Below, piece by piece: positions 10,901 through 19,700 of a stretch of DNA of 32,491 nt. Source of the stretch: a virus. The notes below the pieces were generated by a model. It did not search any database, was not told the DNA's origin, and saw only the letters and a list, made by a program, of their open reading frames with translations. Each line of letters begins with the position of its first letter. Positions within the stretch are counted from its first letter, which is position 1. The stretch is taken from IMG/VR virus record IMGVR_UViG_3300033144_000765, positions 1 through 32,491 of that record. One strand, given 5' to 3'. A program made the position numbers and the translations under genes.

Positions 10901-12189
10901 ATTAACCCAACGTTGGCTTTAGCTCCAGTCTCTGTTCCACCCCACCAGTTGTCATCAACTTCCACTGATTGAGCCATAATTTTTCTAACTTGTTGGTATT
11001 GTGTTGCACCGGGATCTATTGAAGATTCGTCTCCTTTTGCAGCAATAGCCTCTAAATCCTTCATTCTTAACTCAGCCGCGTTAGCCATTATTGCATCGCT
11101 TATAAACTGATAGTTTTCACCTGTGGATATATTATCTTTATAAGCCTTTGCTAAAGCTTGTCTTCTCTCACTAACAGCACGTCCAAACATTCGTTGTTGC
11201 TCTGGAAAAGCATTACCATACACTTGACTAGCTAAAATGTTATCATAATTTAAGCCACCTGGCATAGACTCTATATCTTCTAAAACACCTGGAGATCGTT
11301 TTATTTGATCAAGTGCTTCTTGTATAATTAAATCATATTCTCTAGTAACATCACTTATATTAATACCTAGCAACTCACCATTGTTACTTTTCATCAATCC
11401 ATAAAGGTCTTGAGCTTGTGCTGTAAGATTACCAAAATCTCTTGGTTTACCACCACTTAATGCACTTTCTGTATATTCTTCCCCTTCTAATGGATCATTT
11501 GTTGCTATTCTTACAAAAAGATTAACACCTTCTTCGCTTAACATGAGATCAGTTCCTACAACGTCGTTGTATTCTTGAAAAGTTGCTTTTTGTTTTTTAT
11601 ACTTTTCAATTTGCTCTTTTTGTATCTTAGCTTCTTTAATTTTTTGTTGTTCTGCAAGGTCTTGTAATACAGCTGGTGGAGCGGAATTTATTACTTCTTG
11701 TAATGCTTCGTTTGACTCTTGAATTTCAACTTGATCTTTAGCGTCTTGAGTTATTATAACACCTTGCCTACCAGCTCCCATGTAATCAGAAACGGCAGGT
11801 TTTGGTTCAAATTGTTTAGGATCAAATGGATCTTTTATAGTTTTAGGCTCAAATGGTTTATAAAGCTCTAACTCTACAGGTTTACCACTAGGTCCTATTA
11901 TAGTTTTAGTTTTTCGTGATTCCGAAGAACCATCTTCCTGCTTGGATGCCGAAGAGTCTGGCACTGCAGCTGCATCCTCTGTCTGAGCACCGTTTGACTT
12001 TCCCGACTTTTTCTTTTTGTCATCTCCTTTCTTATCATCGCCATCATCACCATTACCTTCATCTTCTAAAAGCTCGGCACCTGTTATAGAAATGTATTCT
12101 TTTAAATCCATACCTGAATTACTAGCAAACTCTTCTACTTCTAAGCTGCTATATTCTTCTCCAGATATACTGTATTTTTCTTTACTCAT
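1921..12189 (-). CDS. Giant 3422-aa multi-domain virion/ejection-type polyvalent protein
   Basis: One uninterrupted frame covers about a third of the window. The N-terminal ~110 residues are low-complexity and acidic/Lys-rich, followed by long helical charged regions. Hydrophobic stretches occur near residues 735-760 (GFLAIIAEMAITRGMLGG) and 810-840. H1331-E1332-D-E-H1335 is an HExxH zincin-type motif. A WDPNGAPFGAYIRDL segment lies near 1635. D2517-M-D2519-G-V-L, T2597 (VTAR) and D2650-D2651 (MSDDK) are in HAD-phosphatase order and spacing. The C-terminal ~500 residues (LNRKSGVLQMLSMLNYANSSDNN near 2970) recall the end of giant marine phage proteins. The tail is FGGSN-FGGSN-FKSPTF. Position after the 651- and 214-aa genes matches T7 gp16-type internal proteins, which enter the cell with the DNA. 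The virion/ejection role is inferred from context and size; the enzymatic domains are motif calls only. Confidence 0.8.
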   Translation of the reverse strand: MSKEKYSISGEEYSSLEVEEFASNSGMDLKEYISITGAELLEDEGNGDDGDDKKGDDKKKKSGKSNGAQTEDAAAVPDSSASKQEDGSSESRKTKTIIGPSGKPVELELYKPFEPKTIKDPFDPKQFEPKPAVSDYMGAGRQGVIITQDAKDQVEIQESNEALQEVINSAPPAVLQDLAEQQKIKEAKIQKEQIEKYKKQKATFQEYNDVVGTDLMLSEEGVNLFVRIATNDPLEGEEYTESALSGGKPRDFGNLTAQAQDLYGLMKSNNGELLGINISDVTREYDLIIQEALDQIKRSPGVLEDIESMPGGLNYDNILASQVYGNAFPEQQRMFGRAVSERRQALAKAYKDNISTGENYQFISDAIMANAAELRMKDLEAIAAKGDESSIDPGATQYQQVRKIMAQSVEVDDNWWGGTETGAKANVGLIEETDELLGLLDGTDEEIESWNKRHPSKKIDQYENTRSQILDIHKANLEGAGLDFKTTLGLDFELFVNPETKEVLKFKKGDDDLESFLDSDLSDDFVNAENIDILQTSGVIPSSSNAIMEEMANKEFEIVYLAKQLYDNLDTYRKDVSAGSALSNFFETIFTGQVGWAEMENRPGGYLDDIDLRKLLQAVEDGKLTYLPKEIEGSPRLQIIVDLLNKKSNEFDVLSQAYLLNFNPLNLEDDNFFDGVKEGASEQFANPAMSKMDKRAVFFDWVKENFPDTEFSQDEIDAVYNKTFLNKVGYGTPGFLAIIAEMAITRGMLGGAGLLKRIKGAGSLFNNLLFGTGRVGRFTEKYMVAFIEELAILKARNVAFGGAYDADPMSLLFAFAPVAGIGLDKSMLKLLESGKVDQLMNLMAYVPGSAQRLVKDAVGKPITGAAVMTAGEVPVGLWDVVSGAPNPQNPDQDYDFKTFVGHILDPEAFAEKAALCFVTKNAVPIKIARNTFNDVVREVNAVTGSRRYKQNLNKSIKDLNTSKESLVGDYQNKINKAAKEQYKKIGVGEGFLINLKTLGLTNKELAEATSISDLITKVETEVALGGGSGTRAKQEAINNLRLFGKNQGKENGLNSLRELIKVHDAKQSLLLDFEYENFKTIVAKDKGGDVTDKDINLVIQSAKSGAPLSSKTVRTLNEIRSKSVVKKILEDAGVDPQVIDIYSNYTEVSNYIMAKGRQNAIDFSTPEGKKYIDNTTEILKREAQLRLMKARGTDVFPGEREVKKQIEVELEELKLKEDAIIKEAKIKAEDRASQNLKRTIENRNEKGIGESFAVKGQQEVRNKLEELKDNKTIDEKQYNEIIENMDKGTVYDALNIKVKEKLPNGEEVEKVILLADAELIKQEFETGKGPHEDEHQFTNHLLENLGIKGNEAKEKQFVDKFIDTFTDAQKEKILDAGLRKHPSYKKNKSTLEWFNYYVEAIVKGDIKIDDIELEQQMETFEDLINDTHNLKGSGEVDLTVERYKEIIKNHTKNFMEGGSYGDISQTVKKPTTSQIASASSTGYDVTADIDAAAKIEILKAIEQDKTAILELKADARLYPDQKDFFDKEIKKLQDRIDKNQKNLTISDKNDQAVLTLQGKGDGSMTQEEAWGQIQKNKIISGTRGADGKGQIGIKEKGRLFIQNHPTTQDMAQSDKQALIDEFRAEVDYEVLKFTQRWDPNGAPFGAYIRDLTIKFPDILKKLQHKFEFTEDASEYGGASETKQTELVKQKTEILDEYITPEQDFVIQETTADVVRAGGDYKDMKKAAMNNSGPIAKELGTGEKYTESLLDIYPDLVDLVENENDWLRLRNWNIFYESTGKRVQVKKGKEDFVYITKIPTQKDFIDFMTFEGDYATNPKTGLEYTNQQKSNKTSQRRLKLAELIALNKQKQFLNQTIDNQGVYTVELPSGETVNKVIAVEDISSRTETNPEKIREIQRNAENQKALANAGTTLRAYDIEYEVDIDASSREYEEVTDQVAEDIFLELENQGIEPRQFQKWADSRKESISNDTYEQWKENETNGITNRTIEDIVDLELRKQADLNEKDEIKNFKKGIRDIGEKYSVDEEFVKELEEVSTPTYKYNKKNRTMDVDKLNEERKMAYEFQKFLPNNAKVVSGGDLDAYSGQATYGGYGVQGLTNLKTGEPLERIKTTQQFYGTEHVGSSGTSHWDGVRKVKGSSSDAAKADQIIYGTKKVQVEGVDGKKHPVKVIDPELQSFEARQELARKNFDKETQDNKVATEKALAESERLFLEEGKEISEEEYKRRLKYLATKNQADTSIREGKRKLSPTVAIEIPTTTQPQEYFTYTDPSGNEYKIVIPERKSQDNESINYSYKEFFGDAFMDGPTKGTNSKRNMSEKTKVEHAKPQLESGLETIENLISGESSETPAAAVYARRNRLDELDAQFTPGGKSLKLNRDKSALMDIGSEFENVYTIDSNYTKTIKEEVIDKVIDRTGLTERQVLNRMNDQSKLILADAVIDPSGKDLATEFIEDQVRNYKEYDNAEKQNTESAPDPLKKVIRDSAVDGTTGQKRTAELLDNTRDKLNRPEDESRPAYMYDMDGVLVGKSGERTIAKLPDGTELRLNNEEYMQQYKDLQAKGAEFDYSEFTELKDWLPGPKYEEFKRLIEEGKADQVFIVTARFGAEESIYKAFKEAGLEIPIENIKCCGGDEGKMLVYCERIEAGDNELHMSDDKWENMDSFKYVVDQCPWVVGKGTWVNEKGDVDPWAKPPITSTVDASGTNTYETPATGWEIVKEQERLLDNTFGKDRAKGVSSQEGRVAGKNKNTFKITPYSARHAINLTSKLYGTGQSGKNSIAFYDKYFYEPYDKAMLELASMRVSMSNDYTALRKQHRDLGLNKEAFKGYTREEIVRMNIWNEQGSDVPGVSKETMKEAQEYIKNDPDLNLFKLWTQNLNKVDRMADPNEFWRSNEGGSLGKDLDITIDTKGREQALTQWEENKKLLFSEDRLAEMEANLGPKWRSAMDSTLERMKTGKSDSSIKDPNAKKMITWLNGASAAALFLNRKSGVLQMLSMLNYANSSDNNILKMTSMLAQPKFYKQVVKTLKSDYVKNRIKNREMGVAEGEFAKGLKNFDDKYKSLQELISTTNILQYPKKFLKSAMDLGFSITSAMDAFAIATGGSTLIVNRQKTYEKQGYSPEEAYEKAFVDFRTVSESNQQSYDQKNLAQQQVQGYSRAILNFLNTTMLYNNRIVEAAENIKSGRGSKKDVFQLANYVAIQPMLFAMAKDALLWLLMDDEIPADVKAAETKKKSIEALYAVLENLVNGTGITGKVVTTMYAMGEKANEALERTPEGKKVNWNKSLGDVGEEVLQFATSIDMKISKLQSAGYAAERGIKKEEGFLEGNNLEAGLKTVTAITNFAAPEYILRSIEDMQLIMDERTTVVQKIALGMGWSKYALEIEGDIGKSQGIPQNYEKAIKKIKQSTKANNKFGGSNFGGSNFKSPTF

Positions 12190-12198
12190 TTTACAATA

Positions 12199-14154
12199 TT
12201 ATTTTATAAACCATGAACTACCAATTTGGACTACTGTTTGATTACCAGTAGCAGCTGCTTGTGCTGCGGCTTGAGTTTTGTATCCAACTTTCTTATTAGT
12301 TGTTGTGGTTGTAGCACCACCGCCAACTCCAGCACCTGACATCAAGTCTCTTCTTTCAGCCGCGGATAAATCTAAACTTTCATACAATAACTGCTCGAAA
12401 GCTTTACTATTAAATTGCTTATCACCTATAGCTATTTTTTTAGCTCTAGCACCACTAGTCTCCCATACATCGTCTTGATGTATATTATCTGCTCCATTAA
12501 AATTAGCCATAACCTGAGCAGTAGCATTTGGATCAACCCAAGTAGCTTTATCAGAAGGAACCGCCTGCATTTTTCCTGCTGCAAACTGTAATACTTGATC
12601 TTCAGTTAAGGTAGTAGAACCAGTTGCTAAAGCTGCTAAATTAGCATATTCGTTGTAAATTTTGGTTTTAAGATCTCTACCATGCTCATATTGTTTGCCA
12701 GTTGTAGATCCAGAATTTTGTAGTATGTCTATTATAACGTCACCTCTAGTAGAATAGTCACCATTGGCATCTTGATAAGGTCCTATAGTTTCTGCCAATA
12801 TTTTTATATTAGCAGGTGTCATTTTCCCACCTTCAATAACGTCAGTTAAACTTCCTACAACTTGACCATTATTATCTTTAATTTTTATGTTATCTGTTAT
12901 ACCTCTAGTTTGATTACTTGGGTTATTAAACCCTATAGGAATACCATTAGTTCTATAGTTATTTAATCTTACAGCTTTATCACTAGGTTTTACATTTTTA
13001 ATTTTATTAATTTCTTTATCTTCTTTAGCGAAGTCAGCAATAACCTTCTCAGCAAGTAAGTCTGCATAAGCGTCTCTCATGCCTTGATTATTCTCATCAA
13101 AAACACTCCAATCTTCTGCGCCATTAGTAGTATTCCTTTGTTCACCTTGTAACATTTGCCACATGTTTTGTCTAGCGTCTCTATTGTCAGGTAAAAAAGT
13201 ATTCAAATCACTTGTTATTTTATCTTTAATCATCTGGTTACTTCTTTCATAACTAATGATTTGTTGAGTATTTATTTTTCCACCACTTTTAGTAATATTT
13301 TCTATTTGCTCTTTTAAGTCATTATAAACACTTTTACCTCCTGCTAATTGAAAAGCATTTTTAGCCCCGTCATTAAAATCTTCTTGACTTGTTACGCTAA
13401 TTAAATCATAACCTTCCGATGTTCTATCTTGATAAGCTGCAAAATTTAACGTTATATTTTCCTTATAATCTTTGTCGCCTGGTTGCAGATAATAAGTAGC
13501 TTGCGTATTAGGATCGATTCTTTCATTGTCTGGATGTTCCATTGTTAAACCAACAGCACCTCCTTCATCACCTGTGGAGAATTCTATACCAGCACCTTTT
13601 TTGTTTACAAAAGTATCCATTAATATCCACCAATCATTTTCTTGTTGGTTCTTTGATTTTAATCTGGCTCCAGACACTCCTGAATTTAAAGGTGTAGTTG
13701 ACACAGTACCATTAGCTGAGCCTTGAGGTCTACTATAAGAACCTTTAAATGAAGCTACTTCTCTTTCTAGTAGTTTCATAGCATTATTAGATAAGTCTGT
13801 ATAGTTTGTTATTCTACCAACCATTTGATTCCATTCAGTGCTTTCGTAAGGTAGGGTCATTAATTCGTCTATAAGATCATTAGTAAAACTTTTGAACTTG
13901 TCAGGAAATGCCTTTATCTTTGGTTGAGCTAAAGAGTTTAGTTTAGACCTATATTTTTCAGCATCTTTATCCTTAAGTCTTTCTCTTTTCTCTTTTTCCG
14001 CGGCTGCTTTAGCAGCGGCAGCAGCAGCGGTAGCGTTAGCTTTTTTAGTATTAGCTATATTTGTTGCTAATTGCTTTGCACCTTTATTTAAACCTTCTCT
14101 AGCAGCGCTAAAAGGATCATTCTTTATTATTTCCGGTTTACTATATGTACCCAT
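12199..14154 (-). CDS. Putative internal virion (ejection cargo) protein, 651 aa
   Basis: This is a soluble, mostly helical, polar protein. Residues ~30-75 form an Ala- and charge-rich helix (poly-Ala followed by KEKRERLKDKD), a likely coiled coil. The middle is an Asn/Asp/Gly-rich globular region. The C-terminus has a Gly/Thr linker (GAGVGGGATTTTTNKK) followed by a short domain ending QTVVQIGSSWFIK, which may be an interaction tail. No enzymatic motif or membrane segment was seen. It lies between the 214-aa gene and the giant gene with spacings of 13 and 9 bases, the slot of the T7 gp15-like internal core protein. Function is assigned from position only; it could also be a tail accessory protein. 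The start codon has an A/T leader with no Shine-Dalgarno sequence. Confidence 0.6.
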   Translation of the reverse strand: MGTYSKPEIIKNDPFSAAREGLNKGAKQLATNIANTKKANATAAAAAAKAAAEKEKRERLKDKDAEKYRSKLNSLAQPKIKAFPDKFKSFTNDLIDELMTLPYESTEWNQMVGRITNYTDLSNNAMKLLEREVASFKGSYSRPQGSANGTVSTTPLNSGVSGARLKSKNQQENDWWILMDTFVNKKGAGIEFSTGDEGGAVGLTMEHPDNERIDPNTQATYYLQPGDKDYKENITLNFAAYQDRTSEGYDLISVTSQEDFNDGAKNAFQLAGGKSVYNDLKEQIENITKSGGKINTQQIISYERSNQMIKDKITSDLNTFLPDNRDARQNMWQMLQGEQRNTTNGAEDWSVFDENNQGMRDAYADLLAEKVIADFAKEDKEINKIKNVKPSDKAVRLNNYRTNGIPIGFNNPSNQTRGITDNIKIKDNNGQVVGSLTDVIEGGKMTPANIKILAETIGPYQDANGDYSTRGDVIIDILQNSGSTTGKQYEHGRDLKTKIYNEYANLAALATGSTTLTEDQVLQFAAGKMQAVPSDKATWVDPNATAQVMANFNGADNIHQDDVWETSGARAKKIAIGDKQFNSKAFEQLLYESLDLSAAERRDLMSGAGVGGGATTTTTNKKVGYKTQAAAQAAATGNQTVVQIGSSWFIK

Positions 14155-14167
14155 TTCTTATATTTTA

Positions 14168-14812
14168 TTAACCCATTAATCCAGCAAGATTACCAACTGT
14201 ATCACCTAATGCGCCAAACATAGCTGCTTGTTGAGCTGCTGCATTTGCTCTTTCTTGATCCATAAGCGCTTGAGTTCTATCTAGTTTTTGTAAATCTCTT
14301 TTGTCTTGTTCAGCATACATGAATTGTCTACCAGCAACGTCTGCTTGTTGTATTCTTTGAGCTTCAGCCATTTTAGCTTGTTGCAGTGTGGCTTCACCTT
14401 GTGCTCTCAGTTTTTCATTATTAACCTCTTGTTGTTCTATAGTAGCTGATACACCTTTCTTACTTCTTAAAGCTGCTTGAGCTAAAGCTGTTGCACCACC
14501 CGCACCTTGACCAAGCGCTCTCATAGTATCTAAAGTATTAGCTAAAGCTATGTCTGCTTCTTCTGTTTGCATTTTAGCAGCTTGAGTAGCAACACTTAAC
14601 CCTTCATAAGGATTACTCAATGTACTACTTAAGTCAGTTACGTTAGCATAAGGATTTGATATAGCAACACGTTGACCTTCTAATTTTGCTATTTCAGTTT
14701 CAAAATCTTTAATTTTACCTTTAGTTTTTTCATATTCGTTTTGAGCTAAGTAAGCTGTAGCTAAACCGCCAAAACCTACTAATGCTGCTCCAAATGCTTG
14801 TCCGTCTGCCAT
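14168..14812 (-). CDS. Putative internal virion protein (gp14-like), 214 aa
   Basis: The protein starts MADGQAFGAALVGFGGLATAYLA, a Gly/Ala-rich, mildly hydrophobic helix that could enter membranes. Long Ala/Gln/Glu-rich helices follow. The central NPYANVTDLSSTLSNPYEGL ... LANTLDTMRALGQGAGGATALAQAAL block resembles a conserved protein I recall from many marine podovirus-like phages, next to the tail and ejection genes. It ends with another Gly/Ala hydrophobic helix (MFGALGDTVGNLAGLMG). Amphipathic ends with a helical middle are typical of ejection proteins that line the channel through the host envelope (T7 gp14 type). It is tightly packed between the nozzle-type gene and the 651-aa gene. The role is inferred from composition, recalled family and context. 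Confidence 0.6.
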   Translation of the reverse strand: MADGQAFGAALVGFGGLATAYLAQNEYEKTKGKIKDFETEIAKLEGQRVAISNPYANVTDLSSTLSNPYEGLSVATQAAKMQTEEADIALANTLDTMRALGQGAGGATALAQAALRSKKGVSATIEQQEVNNEKLRAQGEATLQQAKMAEAQRIQQADVAGRQFMYAEQDKRDLQKLDRTQALMDQERANAAAQQAAMFGALGDTVGNLAGLMG

Positions 14813-14824
14813 AATATTTATTTT

Positions 14825-16753
14825 TTATTGTGATGATAATTGATAAACGCTACCTACTGCAAATAACTCTTTAGGTCCAAATGGATTGGTATCGCTATCA
14901 GTAGACATTTTAACAGTTGCAAAGTAACCTTTTATACCACTTGTTCTGTTGTTTCTACCATCATAACCTGTTTCAAATATAACTTCTCCAGGTCTTTGTT
15001 CAGAATTATTAACTAAGTTTGCTACGTATTTATTTTCTTTTAGTGCAAATCCAGAGTTGCCAAAGTCACCATCAGCATCTGTATAAGCTCCCATTGTGTT
15101 TGATCTAACTTTTGTAGTTGAATCTCTAAGTTGAACCCAATTACCAACAGTATTCGCGTTCCAGTTCTGACCAGCATTACTCTGTGGTATAACTTGATAA
15201 CCTTGATAACCACTTACAGCTGTATCCATTTCCCAACCATTACTACCTTCATAGTTTATAGTTAAAAAGTTTTTACTAATACTAGGGCTTGGGTTAAATA
15301 TAAAAGTTATAGAAGCTTCTGATCGAACACCATAATAAGTTTGATAATTGTTTTGAGTTTCTATGTTAGAATAATGAAGATAAGTATTACCTTTATTGAA
15401 AGAGTAAAAACCATCTTTTAAACTTCCCATAAACGTAGGGTTATAAGTATAAAAACTTACCCATCCATTTATTGCATCGTCAAAAGATAATGTACTATAA
15501 CCAATACTAGGAGGTATTAAAACACCGGACTCTTCATAATTTTGATTAGGTAAAGGGAAATAATTAGGAGTAGACTGTAAAGAAACTGTATAACACTTAT
15601 TGTGTATATCCCAACCACCAACTAATCTAGGTAAACAATCATTTGAAAATATAATAGTATCACCTACGCTGCTTATATTTACACTCTTAGAAGTTTCTAT
15701 ATTCCAACCGTTAACCACGTTAGGATTAGGCGAAACACCTATAACATAGCAGCCGCTAACGGATGTTATACCACCTGAAGAATCTTGTACAGAAACTAAA
15801 GAACCTAATATAGGTATTGTTGAATTATTTGTTGCTGATATTTCAAACTCTTTAACAATACCAGTTATATTAACAGCTGAAGCTGTAGTTGTAAAATTAA
15901 TTGCTCCATCAGATATTCTCGCTAGTTCATCTCTAAAATAGTCAGACATACCATAAGATGATATTTCAGTCATGCCGTCTCTAGATAGCCTTAAAACGCA
16001 ACCTCTATCCTTGTCTATAAAGTATTTTCTAAAACCATACAAAGCAAAAGACTCTGGATTTCTACTAATACCATACTCGCCAACATATGGTGTTATTTGA
16101 CCTATAACAACTGGAGATGTGGTAACAGTGCCAGCTCCTTCTGCTGAATAAATAGCGTCTTTATCTATCAATGCTCTACTTACTTTGTTTTCTTGAAACA
16201 ATAGTAAATTACTATCTTCTGCATATAATTTTTGTAATGATCCATAATGAGGATCTGCGGTCTTTGTTATCTCAGCACCTGTAGGAAACTGGTTTGTTTC
16301 ATTTACATTTGTTTTACCGTTAAATATACCTGAATATATCATAGAGCTAGGTCTGTGAAATGTAACAGGCATTTCTTCTGTTATGTACGCTTTAACACCT
16401 AAGTCTACTATAGTGTTATTAAAACCACCTCTTATTCTAGATTCTTCAATAAACCAGCATCTAGCTTCTTGTTTTTTTCCATAGTCAATATCTTCTTGAG
16501 TTACACCAGGTTCTATTATAGTAGGTATAGGATAAAAACCTAAACCAAATCCACCCGCTATAGAGGTATTAGTACCGCACACGTTGGCTCCAGCCGGGTC
16601 ACTACCTGGCCATATAGGTTGAAAAGAAGTTTCGTCTTGCGGTGTTAAGCCGTTTGGTTGCGCAGCTCCTTCACTACCCCATTCTTTTCCATTGTCTACT
16701 ATTTTCTTTAACCAAAATGTGTTAAAATATTCTACTTCTATAACTGCTGGCAT
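14825..16753 (-). CDS. Second tail nozzle/stabilisation-type protein, 642 aa
   Basis: This is a beta-rich protein. Residues ~140-270 carry the strongest block: MIYSGIFNGKTNVNETNQFP, GSLQKLYAEDSNLLLFQENK, VSRALIDKDAIYSAEG, IGQITPYVGEYGISRNPESFA, YGFRKYFIDKDRG and VLRLSRDGMTEISSYGMSDYF. I recall this block from structural proteins of crAss-like and marine Bacteroidota phages, annotated as tail stabilisation or nozzle. It probably forms part of the tail tip below the 1992-aa protein. The C-terminal ~300 residues are Ser/Asn/Gly-rich beta structure with many aromatic residues, suggestive of a knob. The gene follows the 1992-aa gene after 30 bases. Residues 1-140 include a CWFIEESRIRGG segment. 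The virion role is well supported by context; exact tail position is inference. Confidence 0.68.
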   Translation of the reverse strand: MPAVIEVEYFNTFWLKKIVDNGKEWGSEGAAQPNGLTPQDETSFQPIWPGSDPAGANVCGTNTSIAGGFGLGFYPIPTIIEPGVTQEDIDYGKKQEARCWFIEESRIRGGFNNTIVDLGVKAYITEEMPVTFHRPSSMIYSGIFNGKTNVNETNQFPTGAEITKTADPHYGSLQKLYAEDSNLLLFQENKVSRALIDKDAIYSAEGAGTVTTSPVVIGQITPYVGEYGISRNPESFALYGFRKYFIDKDRGCVLRLSRDGMTEISSYGMSDYFRDELARISDGAINFTTTASAVNITGIVKEFEISATNNSTIPILGSLVSVQDSSGGITSVSGCYVIGVSPNPNVVNGWNIETSKSVNISSVGDTIIFSNDCLPRLVGGWDIHNKCYTVSLQSTPNYFPLPNQNYEESGVLIPPSIGYSTLSFDDAINGWVSFYTYNPTFMGSLKDGFYSFNKGNTYLHYSNIETQNNYQTYYGVRSEASITFIFNPSPSISKNFLTINYEGSNGWEMDTAVSGYQGYQVIPQSNAGQNWNANTVGNWVQLRDSTTKVRSNTMGAYTDADGDFGNSGFALKENKYVANLVNNSEQRPGEVIFETGYDGRNNRTSGIKGYFATVKMSTDSDTNPFGPKELFAVGSVYQLSSQ

Positions 16754-16783
16754 AAATATATAATTACTTGTTTTAAATAAATA

Positions 16784-19700
16784 TTACTGAACATTAGGAC
16801 CAGTTGTCCAATCTGATGTCTCGTCGTACCAACTTGGCTGTGTAGTATATACATCTAGATATGATGTTGGAATTGGTCTTGTTAAAAAGTTTCCAGTATT
16901 AGCTTCTATTTCTACAGCCCAAGTATGATAAACACCACCTACAGTATCGATACTACCTCGTCTAGGACCCATAGCTCTTTCGTCTCCATAAGGAACACCT
17001 GCTTGTTCTGGAAATAACCAATCGCCTAAAGGAAATACTTGATTAGTAGAAGGTATAGTATTATCATTAGGTGATACGTATCTTTTTGTAAACGCAAACC
17101 ATCCATTTTGAGAACCACCTGTAAATTTAGAGTATATGTAATCGTTACCAGCTTTAACTCTAGTGTAAAAATTACTAACATACCTGAATACTGGTTCTTT
17201 GGCAAATAAGTATTGATAGTTATTATTGGCAGGATCCCAAACGTCATTCACAAAATCTACAGCTGTTAATCTATTAGATTGTTCATTTATAGCAACTGTA
17301 TAAGCATACCAAACATAATCAGAAGCTTGACTGTTTTTAGGAAATCTAAAGTTTTGCTGTTGAGCAATACCGTTGTAAGCTGGTTTTTGATCAAACTTTG
17401 GAGAAGGCGATTTCTTGCCCCAAATTCTATTGTCTGGTCTTTCGTTATATAAGTCATGCACTTGCACACAAACACCTGGGCCTATAGACCTATCAAAAGT
17501 ACCTGCTGCTCCTCCGCCACCACCTCTTATAGTAGTAGTCATATATGGTCTAGCCCCATTGTAGCTTGGTCCAAAATTAGAATTTGCGTCTGGATATGGT
17601 TTTAAACCTTGTCTTAAATTGTCGAATACAAATCTATAATCCCCAGCTTTATTTACTGCAAAACAAACCTCTGCATAAGCTTGATTATTTCCTGGACTAG
17701 CATTGTTATAGTTTCTTAATGCTAACCCTTGAGGAAAGTTTCCACCAGCATCTTGCTTTAAGTAGAAATCTTGCTCTTGCATTATAAAGCTTTTTCCATT
17801 ACCTTTGTCTTTAACAGTTCCATTACCTTTTTCTTGTAAGTATATGCCTGGAACACACATTCCTTGATTATCACCCGCCACTGGTTCACTACCATTATCT
17901 TTCTTATTATAAGGTATAGTTGTAGTTCCATTTCTAACTTGACTGTTATTAAAATCTCCTCTGTAAAACAAACAAGATCCATAACCATAAAAATTAGCTT
18001 CATCTGACAACGTATCCCATATACCCGTTTGTAGTGGTTGATTATTTATATCTGTAGCTGTTTCCCAAGCAGAAGTAGAGTTTGGTCTATATTGTATTAA
18101 GAAATTTCCAAACATAACACCTTCTTGTACACATGTAGTTCCTCCTGTTGCATTTATAGTTCTTCCATTACCTGTTGCAAAGTCAGAATTTGAATCAAAA
18201 TTAAAGTGATCTATAACTATTCTTATTAAAGCTGTACCTTCTTCAAGACCGTCTTGGTTACCACATTGGACATTTATTCTATTTCTAAAAGATATTTTAG
18301 ACATATTACCATGGCTTTTCCAATTGTACAACGTAGCATCACCCCAGTTATTAATTCCCCAGGCATTATTCCAAGCTACAGCTAAACCAGTTACTTTAGC
18401 GTCACGATCATTTCCTACTATTTCGTTCCACTTTTTATTTCTTCTACTGTTGCTACCAACTTTAAATGATGAAGGTTTTCCACCTCTCGCTCTTCTAAAG
18501 CAATTACCATTGTCATCATCTTCGTTGTTTCCGCTTTCCCAATTATCATTGCTAGTATCTGCTTTATATCCCCATCCGAATATAGCACCATTAACCGCTG
18601 ATGCTAAAACATATCTATAACCAAAGCCTGTATCAGCAGCACTTTGTGTCCAAAAGCTAGTGCCAAACGTTAAGTTTCCATCAGCAGGTGGTTTACCAGT
18701 GTTATCAGGCATTATTTGTCTACTCCACCAGCTTATTGCAGATGTTTGACTACCTAGAGGTACGTACCTATCCCAAGGTTGTACTAATCCTCCTGTTCTA
18801 TTACTAGTTTCGGTTAAAGAACTACTACCATTTCCATACTCAAATCCATTGACATCTGGAAAATCACCTTCGTTTCCTCCTCCTGCCCACCAGCCTCTTA
18901 AATTAATACTAGTGTATTCAGGCCAAGCGTAAGATGGCATAACTTGAGCAGCATCTTCTCCACGTTGCCTACCAGCCCAAGTAGCTGCATAGTCTAACAC
19001 TAAACCAAAAACATCATCACCGTTTGTTCCAAACGTATCGTCCCAAACTTGCTTAGGCCAAGAACCCAGCGGTGCTCTTACCTTACTAGTTCCAGTTCCT
19101 GATCCACAAGTTAATGTTTGTAGCGTATCAACTTGACGAATCATTGATGGCATAGGTGCATACCCACTAGGGTTTTTCCACATAGGAGCACCAGAGTTTA
19201 CACCTTCTAAATTTATACCAGCTTTGTTTCTAGAGAAATAACCATAATGACCACTCCATATACCGTATTGTATAGATGCGTTTGTTATATTACCTTCTAA
19301 TCCTGGTTGTAATAAATTTATACTAGAAGTAGCTGTTGTCGTAGCTCCAAAACCATTTGCATCTGTTACAGAAAATACTAAAGTATAAGTTCCTGGCTGT
19401 CCACCAGCATTTAGTTTTAATTTATACTCACCATCAATAGCAGCTCCGTTATTACTAGTGTTTTGTACAAGCTCAAATAATGGACCACCATTAGGTGCTG
19501 TGACTTGATTAAAAGGGTCTAATATTTCTACTTGACTAGTTAAATTACAAATAAGTTGTGAAGTATTTGTACTAGTGTTAGAAGTACCATTAAAAGTTTT
19601 TAATATTTCTGGAAAATCAAAAGAAGAAAAGGATGGTACATCTGGGAAGGCAGGTATACCTTCAGGGTCACCAGTGTTAGGATCTATATCACCGAAATAA

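Noticed and set aside
2306-12241. Several plus-strand frames of 60-108 codons opposite the giant gene
   Set aside because: They lie antisense within a 10-kb continuous frame with clear domain content and have no promoter or conserved features.
17026-18003. Short minus-strand frames inside the nozzle gene
   Set aside because: They are out-of-frame shadows of the 1992-aa gene with biased, low-complexity products.
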